From Schaalia vaccimaxillae DSM 15804 (GTDB taxonomy: Bacteria; Actinomycetota; Actinomycetes; Actinomycetales; Actinomycetaceae), in contig NZ_ATUX01000010.1 in the NCBI RefSeq assembly GCF_000420425.1, positions 80,046 through 144,045 of the forward strand: a stretch of DNA of 64,000 bases, read 5' to 3'. The position numbers were made by a program, and so were the translations under genes. Positions 56,087 to 63,696 of the stretch are shown piece after piece (the first letter of the stretch is position 1; every line of letters starts with the position of its first letter). The notes beneath the pieces were generated by a model. That model ran no database searches. It was given only the letters and a program-made list of their open reading frames with translations, and was not told where the DNA came from.

Positions 56087-58549
56087 TCAGTCCGTGACAC
56101 CAACTTGCGCCAGCGCAAAAGCGAACTCCTCAGCCCGCGAAGCCCAACGACCCTCGCGCCCAGACGGCCCACCGTGGCCAGCAACCATCTCCGTACGCAA
56201 AATAATCGGATTGTCCCGCCAATCGGCCGAATTCTGCCCCGACGCCTCGCGCAGGCGCTGCACCCACTTTGTGGGTTCAACAAACTCCACGCGAGTGTCA
56301 TTAACCGATGTCGTCGCCATAATCGCCGGCAGGCGCACGTCCTCGGGAACATTCTCATAAGGGGTGTAGCGCTTCATAACGGCGAAAACCTGCTCGTCCT
56401 CGATGGGATTGCCCCACTCCTCCCACTCGCCCACGGTCAGCGGTAAGGAAGCGTCGAGGATGGTTGTCAGCGCATCCACGAAAGGCACGCCAGCCAGCAC
56501 GGCAGCAAAACGGTCGGGAGCGTTATTGATGATGTTGCCCATGAGAAGGCCGCCGGCGCTGCGGCCTTCCGCGACAAGCCTGCCAGGTGCCACCCAACCG
56601 GACGACACCAGCCAATCAGCGACATCAATGAAGTCAGTGAAGGTGTGCTCTTTGACCAGCATCTTGCCGTCTTCATACCAGGCGCGGCCCATTTCGCCGC
56701 CACCGCGAATATGAGCGATCGCGTAGACAACTCCACGTTCGAGGACGGGTAACTTGAGGGTTTCGAATTCGGGGTCGTAGCTGATCTCGTAGGATCCGTA
56801 GCCGATCTGCCAACCCGGGTTGGTGCCGTTGGGTTGAACATCGGCGCGGTGAATAAGGGTCACGGGGATCTGGGTGTGCCCGTCCCGAGCTGTCACCCAC
56901 ACGCGCTCTTCGACGAATGCGTCCGAGTCCCACCCCGGCGCCGCCTGAACTTTGAGGATGGTGCGGCTGCCGGTGACAGGGTCGATCTGAATAGTTGTCG
57001 GCGCAGTGGTCTGGGATTGGACCTCGACACGGAATGTTGGGTCGTGGAATCGAGAGCCGGCGGTGGTGTAGATGGTTCTGACGCGAGATTGAGTCTCGAC
57101 GAACTCGCCGGGGCCCCACTGATTGGCCAGGTCTGACTGTTCTACCCGCGAAATTAGACACAGTCGTGGTTCGGACTCTACGATTTCTGACATAACGTGG
57201 GTATTTGCGCAGGTCACAGCTTCGGCCGCCAAATCCGCCGCAACGACTGTGTCTGTTTTTGCGGGTGAATCCTTAGTGCGAGCCACCCGAACCCGATACT
57301 CCACCTGCGTCAACGAACCCGAACGCAAAGAAAGCGCCAAAAAGTCAGCGTAGGCCTCAACATCGACGATCCTTTCGCCAGGGCCGGGCTCACGCAGCGA
57401 CACCCATGTCGCAGGCGGAGCAAAAGGCGCAGGCGAATCCGCCCCAGCAGCCTGACCTGTCAGATCAGCCCCCGCCTCCCGACCAGCCAAGGCCTCGCGC
57501 GAGCGCTCCGGACCAGCACGCAAAACCCGCGTCGCCAGATCCTCTGGAAGCGCAGCCGCAGCTAAAGACCCTTCCTGCGTGGTCGCGGTGTGCACGAGCA
57601 CCAGGTGGTCTCCAGCCGAATCGACGGTCACCATGACCCCTTCGGTCACTCCCGTCACTGGAATCGGCCGCCCAGTGGGAGCCGCAGGCAGCCACAACCA
57701 CGCCTGGCCGCAGGTTGTTGACGCAGCATGAATGACCACCAGATTGGGGTCACCGGCCGCGTTGATCCCCATTTCGAACCGCTCGTCCGATGACACCAGC
57801 AGCAGCCGATCATTCGTATAGTCGGCTCCGACCTCGTGCCACCACACCTCGCAGGACCGCCAAGCCTCGTCCAAACCCATGTAGATGAAGGACCTGGAAT
57901 CGGCCGCCCATGCGAAGCCATACCCCGCGTCCGACACGGCTTGATCGATGACCTGGCCGGTGGCGGCGTCCTGGACGATCCATGTGTAGCGCTCATCGCC
58001 GGTGGTGTCGCGGGCCCACGCGATGAGCTGTCCGTCGGGGGAGGGGACAAGTTCGGCGAGGCGGAAGAACTCGCGACCCGCGGCTTCGGCGTTTTCGTCA
58101 ACGAGCAGCTGCTCGCCAGGTAATGCGATGCCAGGGGCGGGCAGCGGTGGCGGAGCATCGAGTGCCGCACGAGGATCGGCCGCAACTCTGTGGTGGGTGG
58201 CGTAGGAGGCGCCCTCGGCCCACCGCGTGAAATACCAGTAATCGCCGTCGCGCACGGGCACGGATGCGTCGGTCAGTGCGGTGCGCTCGCGGATGTCGTC
58301 GACGATGCGGCGGGCTAACGAGGACGAGGCCGCGCACACCTTGTCCGCCCACTGATTTTCGGCGTCGAGGTGGGTGATGACTTCGGGGTTGGTTTCGTCG
58401 CGCAGCCAGTCCCACCCGTCGTCGAAGTGGTCTGTGTGGATGTCGCGGACGCGGTAACCGTATTTCTTGGGTGCAACCGGCGGTTTGGCCGGTGTTGCAG
58501 GGGCAGCAGTGTCCGTGAGGGAATCGGCTCGCGCCATCATGTCGCTCAT
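56087..58549 (-). CDS. ptrB: Oligopeptidase B (S9A) with a 41-codon in-frame element
   Basis: A protein of about 820 residues, longer than the usual 690-720. The N-terminal part is a seven-bladed propeller (DHFDDGWDWLRDETNPEV). The C-terminal catalytic domain has AHIRGGGEMGRAWYEDGK, Ser in EGRSAGGLLMG, Asp in SVNDTRVEFVEP, and His in VAGHGGPSGR. It cuts after basic residues in short peptides, in the cytosol. Residues 428-468 are encoded by an inverted-end element (57144-57266) and have no counterpart in the family. A second extra segment, Ala/Gly-rich, lies near residues 350-390. ATG 58549 has no strong Shine-Dalgarno; 58540 is possible. Confidence 0.9.
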   Translation of the reverse strand: MSDMMARADSLTDTAAPATPAKPPVAPKKYGYRVRDIHTDHFDDGWDWLRDETNPEVITHLDAENQWADKVCAASSSLARRIVDDIRERTALTDASVPVRDGDYWYFTRWAEGASYATHHRVAADPRAALDAPPPLPAPGIALPGEQLLVDENAEAAGREFFRLAELVPSPDGQLIAWARDTTGDERYTWIVQDAATGQVIDQAVSDAGYGFAWAADSRSFIYMGLDEAWRSCEVWWHEVGADYTNDRLLLVSSDERFEMGINAAGDPNLVVIHAASTTCGQAWLWLPAAPTGRPIPVTGVTEGVMVTVDSAGDHLVLVHTATTQEGSLAAAALPEDLATRVLRAGPERSREALAGREAGADLTGQAAGADSPAPFAPPATWVSLREPGPGERIVDVEAYADFLALSLRSGSLTQVEYRVRVARTKDSPAKTDTVVAADLAAEAVTCANTHVMSEIVESEPRLCLISRVEQSDLANQWGPGEFVETQSRVRTIYTTAGSRFHDPTFRVEVQSQTTAPTTIQIDPVTGSRTILKVQAAPGWDSDAFVEERVWVTARDGHTQIPVTLIHRADVQPNGTNPGWQIGYGSYEISYDPEFETLKLPVLERGVVYAIAHIRGGGEMGRAWYEDGKMLVKEHTFTDFIDVADWLVSSGWVAPGRLVAEGRSAGGLLMGNIINNAPDRFAAVLAGVPFVDALTTILDASLPLTVGEWEEWGNPIEDEQVFAVMKRYTPYENVPEDVRLPAIMATTSVNDTRVEFVEPTKWVQRLREASGQNSADWRDNPIILRTEMVAGHGGPSGREGRWASRAEEFAFALAQVGVTD
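57144..57266. repeat. Inverted-end element, copy C (123 bp), inside ptrB
   Basis: The ends are ACCCGCGAAATTAGACACAG and CTGTGTCTGTTTTTGCGGGT. The core GGTATTTGCGCAGGTCA is shared with copy B. The length is exactly 41 codons and no stop arises in the ptrB frame. The protein it adds starts near SPAKTDTVV and ends near LCLISRVEQ. Confidence 0.92.
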
Positions 58550-58642
58550 GTGTTGCAACGATATGCCACCGGCTGTGAATGTGGAATTCGGTGACTGACT
58601 CCACGCTTCGAGAACCCCCTTTTTAGGCATAGGCTCGAAGGC

Positions 58643-59563
58643 GTGAGCATTACTGAAACACGCAACGCTTCGACCCACGATCTAACTGTCATTGACGACG
58701 TCGCCTTGGTTTTTGAAGGCGGCGGGATGCGAAACGCCTACACTGCCGCCGTGGTAGCGCGCCTTGTCGAAGAAGGTATTGTTTTCCCGCATGTTTCAGG
58801 CGTTTCCGCTGGCTCGTCCCACCTGTGTAATTACGTTTCTCGTGACGCTCAGCGTTCTCACGCGACCTTCGTTGACTTGGTTGACGATCCGCAATTTGGC
58901 GGTTGGGAGCATTTCCGTGCGGGCCGCGGATATTTCAACGCCGAATACATTTACGAAAAGATCTGCCTACCCGATGGCGTGCTTCCCTTCAAAATGGACC
59001 GTTTCTTAGAGAACCCGGCTCAGACTCGGGTGGCGGCGTTCAATGCCTCTGAGGGGCGCACTCGCTGGTTCACGAAGGATGACATGTCGACTTTGGAGAC
59101 GCTTGGTCCGGTGATTCGCGCGTCGTCGACGCTGCCGATCATTATGCCGCCGACGATCATTGACGGCGACGTCTACGTTGACGGCGCCCTGGGTGAAAAC
59201 GGTGGTATTGCTGTGGATGCGCCGATGCGCGATGGCTTCCGCAAGTTCGTTGTGGTGCTGACTCGCCCTCGAAATTACGTTAAGGGTCCGCTGCGTCCGG
59301 CGGTTGGGGCGGCGCTCAAAACCGCGTACCGCAGGTTGCCGTCCGTTTACGAGGGCGTGGCGGCGAGGCCGTCGCGCTACATGGCGGCGCGGCGCAAGGT
59401 GTTTGAGTTGGAGGAGCAGGGGCGTGCCTACGTGTTTTGCCCTGATGCGTTGACGATTCGGAATACGGAGCGTCACCACGATGTTTTGGAGGCGACTTTC
59501 CAGGCGGGTGCGGCGCAGATTGACCGTGAGATGCCGGCGATTCGCAGCTTCTTGGGCCTGTGA
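58643..59563 (+). CDS. Patatin-like phospholipase
   Basis: A 306-residue protein. Oxyanion GGGMRN sits near residue 27, nucleophile Ser55 in GVSAGS, and catalytic Asp in YVDGALGENGG. This is the bacterial RssA/YjjU-like patatin class, an acyl hydrolase probably acting on lipids at the membrane. The start is GTG with GAAGG upstream. It is divergent from ptrB. Confidence 0.9.
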   Translation: MSITETRNASTHDLTVIDDVALVFEGGGMRNAYTAAVVARLVEEGIVFPHVSGVSAGSSHLCNYVSRDAQRSHATFVDLVDDPQFGGWEHFRAGRGYFNAEYIYEKICLPDGVLPFKMDRFLENPAQTRVAAFNASEGRTRWFTKDDMSTLETLGPVIRASSTLPIIMPPTIIDGDVYVDGALGENGGIAVDAPMRDGFRKFVVVLTRPRNYVKGPLRPAVGAALKTAYRRLPSVYEGVAARPSRYMAARRKVFELEEQGRAYVFCPDALTIRNTERHHDVLEATFQAGAAQIDREMPAIRSFLGL

Positions 59564-59591
59564 ACCGATTGCTTCCCGATCCTCCCACCTT

Positions 59592-59666
59592 CGCCGAGAG
59601 CAGACCTTATGGTCAAAAAACCGGCGAAAATCGGCAAAAAACGACCATAAAGTCTGCTTTCGGCGG
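59592..59666. repeat. 75-bp hairpin element, copy 2
   Basis: The arms CGCCGAGAGCAGACCTTATG and CATAAAGTCTGCTTTCGGCG carry two mismatches. A-rich loops AAAAAACCGGCGAAAA and CGGCAAAAAACG lie inside. It sits between the patatin gene and the truncated ATPase gene, which converge. Confidence 0.85.
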
Positions 59667-59682
59667 TTAGGGCAGGACGCGG

Positions 59683-60306
59683 TTAGGGCTGGAGGAGGGG
59701 CCCGGCGACTTGCAAGGCCCGGTACCGGTTGATCGCAGCGCCTACATCCACCAGACGAGGGCGAGCCAGGTGCGCTGGGTATTCGCGCGCTCCAAACTTC
59801 ACCGTCGCGTCCAGACCTTCGGAGTTCACACGCCGCTCTAGGCGAGCCAAGAGCTCCGACAGCTCAACCTCAGCGTTAGCGAATTGCTCTAACACGCCGC
59901 GCATCATCCACGCGATTGCTTCCGTCTGTCCCGCGTCAACGATCTGTTCAACATCAGTCAGGGACACGATCTGGCGGTCAAGGACGACCTCGTCCACACC
60001 CGACGACTTTGTCTTAGGCCGTGACTCCCCGCCGCGCACCCGCGTCGGGCAGCGTCCAGCGGGAGGCGCAAACTCGCCCTCGTCGCTGCGCTGCCGCGGC
60101 ATGTCAGCAACGACGGCTTTCGCCCGATCGGTGACGTCCAGACAGCGGTAGGTGTCAAGCATGAGCACCCGGTCGGCCACGTCCAGGTAGTCGCCAGAAC
60201 CTCCCATGACCAGGATTGTCGAGACTCCACATTCCTTTGACAGGGCAGCGATCCTGTCTACCAGCGGGGTGATGGGCTCGCGGTCTGCGGCCACCAGCTC
60301 ACGCAT
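59683..60306 (-). pseudogene. C-terminal part of an ABC-class P-loop ATPase, cut off at a prophage boundary
   Basis: The 207-residue frame matches the C-terminal third of the predicted ABC-class ATPase family (COG3044 type). LLIRDARMRELVAADREPITPLVDRI and VMGGSGDYLDVADRVLML are characteristic. Full members have about 550 residues, with Walker motifs upstream of the IRD motif. Here homology stops just before LLIRDARM, and phage DNA follows. The N-terminal part is probably beyond the other end of the prophage. Confidence 0.75.
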
Positions 60307-60309
60307 CCG

Positions 60310-60357
60310 CGCATCGCGGATCAGTAGGTTGGGGGTTCGAGTCCCTTCGAGCGCGCA
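60310..60357. other. Probable prophage attachment junction
   Basis: Host-like ATPase coding sequence (up to about 60330) meets phage sequence. The repressor-like gene from the right ends here with the C-terminus ARSKGLEPPTY, as often seen where a phage frame runs into an attachment core. The stretch GGGGGTTCGAGTCCC resembles a tRNA T arm, but no 5' tRNA half is present. Confidence 0.55.
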
Positions 60358-60641
60358 GCGGCCCCACTAGGTGCGATCCACCTGGTGGGGTTCTGCGTAT
60401 CTGGCATAAAACCGTCAACGAGGACGGATACCGAGACCCCTAGAACTTCCCCAACCTCTGCCAATTCATCGAGAGTCCAGGCAACTGCGCCAGTCCAACG
60501 CTTGTGTGCCTGAAATTGCGAAAGCCCGACGGCTCGGCCGAGCGAAGACTGTGAAAAGCCTGCCGCCGCCGCTAGTGCTCTGATGTTCGCTGCTACTTGC
60601 TCGGACAATGTCAATTGTGGCAATGGTGTCGCTGTGCTCAT
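60321..60641 (-). CDS. XRE-family repressor-like protein
   Basis: A 106-residue protein with an HTH at residues 10-65 (AAAAGFSQSSLGRAVGLSQFQAHKRW), then VDGFMPDTQNP and a short tail ending at the attachment junction. It is divergent from a second HTH gene, with operator-like repeats between. This suggests the lysogeny repressor of the prophage. Confidence 0.7.
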   Translation of the reverse strand: MSTATPLPQLTLSEQVAANIRALAAAAGFSQSSLGRAVGLSQFQAHKRWTGAVAWTLDELAEVGEVLGVSVSVLVDGFMPDTQNPTRWIAPSGAAARSKGLEPPTY

Positions 60642-60652
60642 GCAGGAATTAT

Positions 60653-60734
60653 AGCAATAAGCAATAAAATCAGAAGATAAATCTATAAATACTGCGGCGT
60701 GTCATGCAATGATCTATTGCTCTAAGCAATAGAT
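60653..60734. promoter_or_regulatory. Operator-like AGCAATA sites between divergent phage regulators
   Basis: Two direct AGCAATA units (60653-60666) and an inverted pair ATCTATTGCT/AGCAATAGAT (60712-60721, 60725-60734) make four half sites in the 100-base control region. Confidence 0.6.
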
Positions 60735-60742
60735 TACAGGCC

Positions 60743-60973
60743 ATGACTACAGCACAAATGATTGTGAGTCGCGAAGTCCGCCGGTTCATGACCGCGACCT
60801 CGCAGACGCAGACGGATATAGCGCGCGCCCTCGGAGTCTCGCAGACGCAGGTTTCTCAGCGTCTTGCCGGTAATGTCCGCTGGTCGTTCGACGACCTCGA
60901 CGCCCTTATCGACGCAGGCGTTCCCCTCGCACTATCTGCCTACGGCACCGACACCGAGGCGGTGGGAGCATGA
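60743..60973 (+). CDS. XRE-family HTH regulator (Cro-like)
   Basis: A 76-residue protein with HTH TQTDIARALGVSQTQVSQRLAGNVRWSFDDLDAL. It is transcribed away from the repressor gene and overlaps the next frame by ATGA. By position it is Cro-like; the exact role is inferred. Confidence 0.7.
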   Translation: MTTAQMIVSREVRRFMTATSQTQTDIARALGVSQTQVSQRLAGNVRWSFDDLDALIDAGVPLALSAYGTDTEAVGA

Positions 60974-61395
60974 CTATGACGATGAAGCAGCTTGCCTCAG
61001 TAGTCGGTTTGTCCGAACGTTCCTGTCGAAGGCGGCTTGCCGAACATCAGGTCCGTTCTCCTGTTGAATCGGTCTTCGTGATCTTCAGGCAGGCTCGGAA
61101 CATCTTTGCCCGTTGCAAGGATGCGCAACGAATCTTGGATCAACTCGAAAGCGAAACCGATCGAGCGCAGCGCCGCCGCTGTGTGCATGAGCTGAGAGCG
61201 CACAGCCGCGAGATCCGCTGGGCGCTGCTCGAACTTCTCAATGCTCTTAATACAGCTGGAAAGCTCCCACAAGACATCTTCAAGGTCTCTGGCGGCGTAG
61301 CCTTCGACGGCTTTGCCGGGATCAAACGACATGATGTGGCCTCCACGGTGGGTGTGGTTGTTGGCGTTTCCGAGCCTACCGAGGGCGAGCTGTGA
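60970..61395 (+). CDS. Phage ORF with N-terminal HTH (competes with an antisense frame)
   Basis: A 141-residue frame starting MTMTMKQLASVVGLSERSCRRR, an HTH-like beginning, then Arg-rich helical sequence. It overlaps the upstream and downstream genes by ATGA and TGATG, which fits the phage operon. The minus strand of the same bases holds another plausible gene, so only one may be real. Confidence 0.4.
   Translation: MTMTMKQLASVVGLSERSCRRRLAEHQVRSPVESVFVIFRQARNIFARCKDAQRILDQLESETDRAQRRRCVHELRAHSREIRWALLELLNALNTAGKLPQDIFKVSGGVAFDGFAGIKRHDVASTVGVVVGVSEPTEGEL
60997..61332 (-). CDS. Possible antisense phage protein
   Basis: A 111-residue frame: MSFDPGKAVEGYAARDLED, then helical regions IKSIEKFEQRPADLAAVRS and FAFELIQDSLRILATG. 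GGAGG lies seven bases before ATG 61332, a better ribosome-binding site than the plus-strand rival has, and the composition is balanced. The function is unknown. Confidence 0.45.
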   Translation of the reverse strand: MSFDPGKAVEGYAARDLEDVLWELSSCIKSIEKFEQRPADLAAVRSQLMHTAAALRSIGFAFELIQDSLRILATGKDVPSLPEDHEDRFNRRTDLMFGKPPSTGTFGQTDY

Positions 61396-61580
61396 TGTGG
61401 CGTATTGATTGGCCGTTGTTTGTTGCGGCGTTGAATCTTGTGGCATCTGTGGTGACGTTTGTCGGCCACATGCTCACCCACTTACACCCGTGGCCGTCCA
61501 ACGCCGTTTTGCTCGTTTGGATGTTGGTCAGTGTGTTGGCTTACGCGGTGGTGTGGGTGACTCGGGAGGACGCCTCATGA
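61395..61580 (+). CDS. Small phage membrane protein
   Basis: A 61-residue protein with two hydrophobic helices (WPLFVAALNLVASVVTFVGHML and VLLVWMLVSVLAYAVVWV). GAGGGCGAG precedes the ATG. It overlaps the next gene by ATGA. Unknown role. Confidence 0.55.
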   Translation: MWRIDWPLFVAALNLVASVVTFVGHMLTHLHPWPSNAVLLVWMLVSVLAYAVVWVTREDAS

Positions 61581-61780
61581 AGAAGCGCATGCCGAGCTAT
61601 CGCCCTTACTACGGGGCGCCGATCACCAGGCCTGCGCCTTATACGCCGTTGGAGCGTCTTAACGTGGCGTTGAGCTTGAAGCGCCTTGCCCGCGAGCTGC
61701 AGGCGGCTGGCAAGGCGCGTGAGGCCGAGCTGGTCGAAGAGATCGCTGAGAAAGTCCGCATCGGGGAGATGACGCTATGA
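61577..61780 (+). CDS. Small phage protein
   Basis: A 67-residue basic protein with a Pro/Tyr-rich start (MKKRMPSYRPYYGAP) and a helical C-terminus (RLARELQAAGKAREAELVEEI). GGGAGG before the ATG and 4-base overlaps on both sides support it. Unknown function. Confidence 0.55.
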   Translation: MKKRMPSYRPYYGAPITRPAPYTPLERLNVALSLKRLARELQAAGKAREAELVEEIAEKVRIGEMTL

Positions 61781-62883
61781 GCGTCGCCGCTGTGGGATCG
61801 GCGTTTGGCGTTGACGTGGAGATGGATCCCGTTGGCCTCGCAGCTATCGCGGCCCACCAAGCCAAGCAGGCCGAGATCATCGCCAAAGAACGCGCCAAGA
61901 TGCGCAAGCCTACGCGCCGCCAGCTAAACGCTGGGATGAGTGTCCAGGACATCATTTTGGCGTTCGCACGGGTTAACTGGGGGCCGTTCCAGGGGCGAGC
62001 ATGGGCGTATCGGCGGATGTTGCTCGAAGTCCTCAGCTTGATGATGCGCGAGCAACGCAGCGATCGCGACGCTTGCCTAGTCACCACGGCCACGCAGCTG
62101 GCCGAGCGCATGGCCTGCCACCAACGCACTATCCGGCGTTGTCTGCATGATCTGGAAGATCTGCAGATGATCGAGTGGAAGCGTGGCGGCGTCTGGGACG
62201 GCCAGCCACAGCCCGGAGTGATCCGCATCGTGAAGAAAACGCTGGTCGATTGGGTATTGGCCTGGAGGCCTAAGCATGACGAGCTCGCCAAACAGCAACG
62301 CGCCGAAACGCTCGCCCGCTTGGCGACGCTTCAAAGAAACCGCATCCCGTCGCACACTCCGCAAACCCATGCGGACTTGAAGTCCAGCCTCTCAGTCCCA
62401 GGACAGAGAGCGGCGAACGCTGCCGCGCTCTCTGGATCATCTGTTCTCAATCCACGACCAGCCACAACGCTGACAAAGATTCGCGCAGCGATCGACAAGC
62501 GCGCCGAAGCCAAGAAGAAGAAAGACAAGCACATGAGCCAATTAACCGTTGACTTAAAGAAGCAATCGACGTTGCCACCTGAAGAGTTCATGCCCATGGT
62601 GTGCGGCCATGGAGCATCTGACCCAAGGTTCTGTAACCAATGCCGCTGCGAGGGATGGACTCTCAAGCAGGCTCACGATCATCGTGAGGAAGAAGAAGCG
62701 GCGCGCAAGCGCGCCGAAGCAAAGAAGATGCGACGCGACACACTCCAGGCCGCGCACGCTCGCTACGAGCACTACCGGCTCACACACTACGGACACCTCA
62801 GCCGCGCCGAGCAAGCCCGAATGCTGCGCGAGGATCCCACATTCAAAGCATTGAGTGAGGCGTGCCGTGAACTCGAACACTGA
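61777..62883 (+). CDS. Phage replication-type protein with winged-helix domain
   Basis: A 368-residue protein. A helix-turn-helix near residues 100-140 (TTATQLAERMACHQRTIRRCLHDLEDLQMI) resembles the DNA-binding part of phage replication initiators. A later region has a CxxC pair (HGASDPRFCNQCRCEGW) that may bind metal, flanked by long charged helices (EEEEAARKRAEAKKMRR). Position after the regulators supports a role in replication or early regulation; no helicase or primase motif is seen. Confidence 0.6.
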   Translation: MSVAAVGSAFGVDVEMDPVGLAAIAAHQAKQAEIIAKERAKMRKPTRRQLNAGMSVQDIILAFARVNWGPFQGRAWAYRRMLLEVLSLMMREQRSDRDACLVTTATQLAERMACHQRTIRRCLHDLEDLQMIEWKRGGVWDGQPQPGVIRIVKKTLVDWVLAWRPKHDELAKQQRAETLARLATLQRNRIPSHTPQTHADLKSSLSVPGQRAANAAALSGSSVLNPRPATTLTKIRAAIDKRAEAKKKKDKHMSQLTVDLKKQSTLPPEEFMPMVCGHGASDPRFCNQCRCEGWTLKQAHDHREEEEAARKRAEAKKMRRDTLQAAHARYEHYRLTHYGHLSRAEQARMLREDPTFKALSEACRELEH

Positions 62884-63100
62884 CCAGAAGATTGCCCTGG
62901 CTGCCCTCGCCGATCATCTTGATGATGCTCATTTGGCTCTGCTCACCGCCGCTGATCTCATCGATCCTGGCGACTCTGGCTACAGGCTGAGCGCTTGGCA
63001 AGCCCAAGTACTCAGCCACATCGTCAACAGCGCAAAACTGATACGGCAAGCCCGCACACGCGTCGTTACAGCGCTAGTCGAAGAGAACCATCATGAGTGA
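62867..63100 (+). CDS. Small helical phage protein
   Basis: A 77-residue all-helical protein (VNSNTDQKIALAALADHLDD). GTG 62867 is chosen because GAGG lies six bases upstream, inside the previous gene. An earlier GTG at 62855 is possible. Unknown function. Confidence 0.55.
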   Translation: MNSNTDQKIALAALADHLDDAHLALLTAADLIDPGDSGYRLSAWQAQVLSHIVNSAKLIRQARTRVVTALVEENHHE

Positions 63101-63302
63101 GCGCCCGAGGTTGTGGACGAGCGAGGAGACGGCGGCCTACCTAGGTATGACCGAGAAAGCGCTACGGCAACGCAGGGCTAGGGGTACTGGTCCTGATTAC
63201 ATCCGCACTGGTCGCACTGTGCGCTATGCGCCGCTGGATGTAGCCAGGTGGTTGGAGGCTCATAGGGTGCGGGCCGAGGCAGGGCCGCAGGTGATCGCAT
63301 GA
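63093..63302 (+). CDS. Helix-turn-helix protein, excisionase-like
   Basis: The 69-residue protein has the MerR/Xis-type winged helix pattern: LWTSEETAAYLGMTEKALRQ, then RRARGTGPDYIRTGRTVRY and LDVARWLEAH. It may be an excisionase or a small regulator. It overlaps its neighbours by 8 and 4 bases. Confidence 0.75.
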   Translation: MSERPRLWTSEETAAYLGMTEKALRQRRARGTGPDYIRTGRTVRYAPLDVARWLEAHRVRAEAGPQVIA

Positions 63303-63583
63303 TCGATGACTGGACTACGAGGTCGGGCAAGTGGAGGCGCTCGTTCACGTTGGAGCTGGTGCGCCGGTATGGCGCTGTGTGCTGCATCTGTGGTCTTCCG
63401 ATCAAGCCAGCCGACGTGTCTTGCCAGCACGTCGTGCCTAGGTCCAAGGGTGGTCGCACCACGTTTGAGAACTGCCGGCCAGCTCACAAGTCGTGTAACT
63501 ACTCGCTCAAAGCCAAGGCGACCGATGGGCCTGCAGGTGTTGTCCATGATGGACTCTCGAAGTTCTTGCGAGGGCGATCATGA
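63299..63583 (+). CDS. HNH endonuclease
   Basis: The 94-residue protein has a zinc-binding CCICGLPI, the HNH core CQHVVPRSKGGRTTFENCRPAH, and KSCNYS. In tailed phages, HNH nucleases next to terminase genes help package DNA. The small terminase-like gene lies just downstream. Confidence 0.85.
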   Translation: MIDDWTTRSGKWRRSFTLELVRRYGAVCCICGLPIKPADVSCQHVVPRSKGGRTTFENCRPAHKSCNYSLKAKATDGPAGVVHDGLSKFLRGRS

Positions 63584-63672
63584 TCACCGTTTTTTCTGGC
63601 TTCCTGACCTACGTTCCACCCCGCGCCTGCATGTTCTTCCCTCCCCAATCACCACAAAAAAAGACCCGCTAA
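63580..63672 (+). CDS. Possible 30-codon ORF
   Basis: ATG 63580 overlaps the HNH stop by ATGA and reads MITVFSGFLTYVPPRAC to a stop at 63672. Only the overlap supports it. Confidence 0.2.
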   Translation: MITVFSGFLTYVPPRACMFFPPQSPQKKTR

Positions 63673-63696
63673 CACCCCTTGAAAGGAGGGCAAAAA

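Noticed and set aside
60325..60357. tRNA gene at the prophage edge
   Set aside because: Only a T-arm-like and acceptor-like 3' end can be drawn. The 5' half is replaced by ATPase coding sequence.
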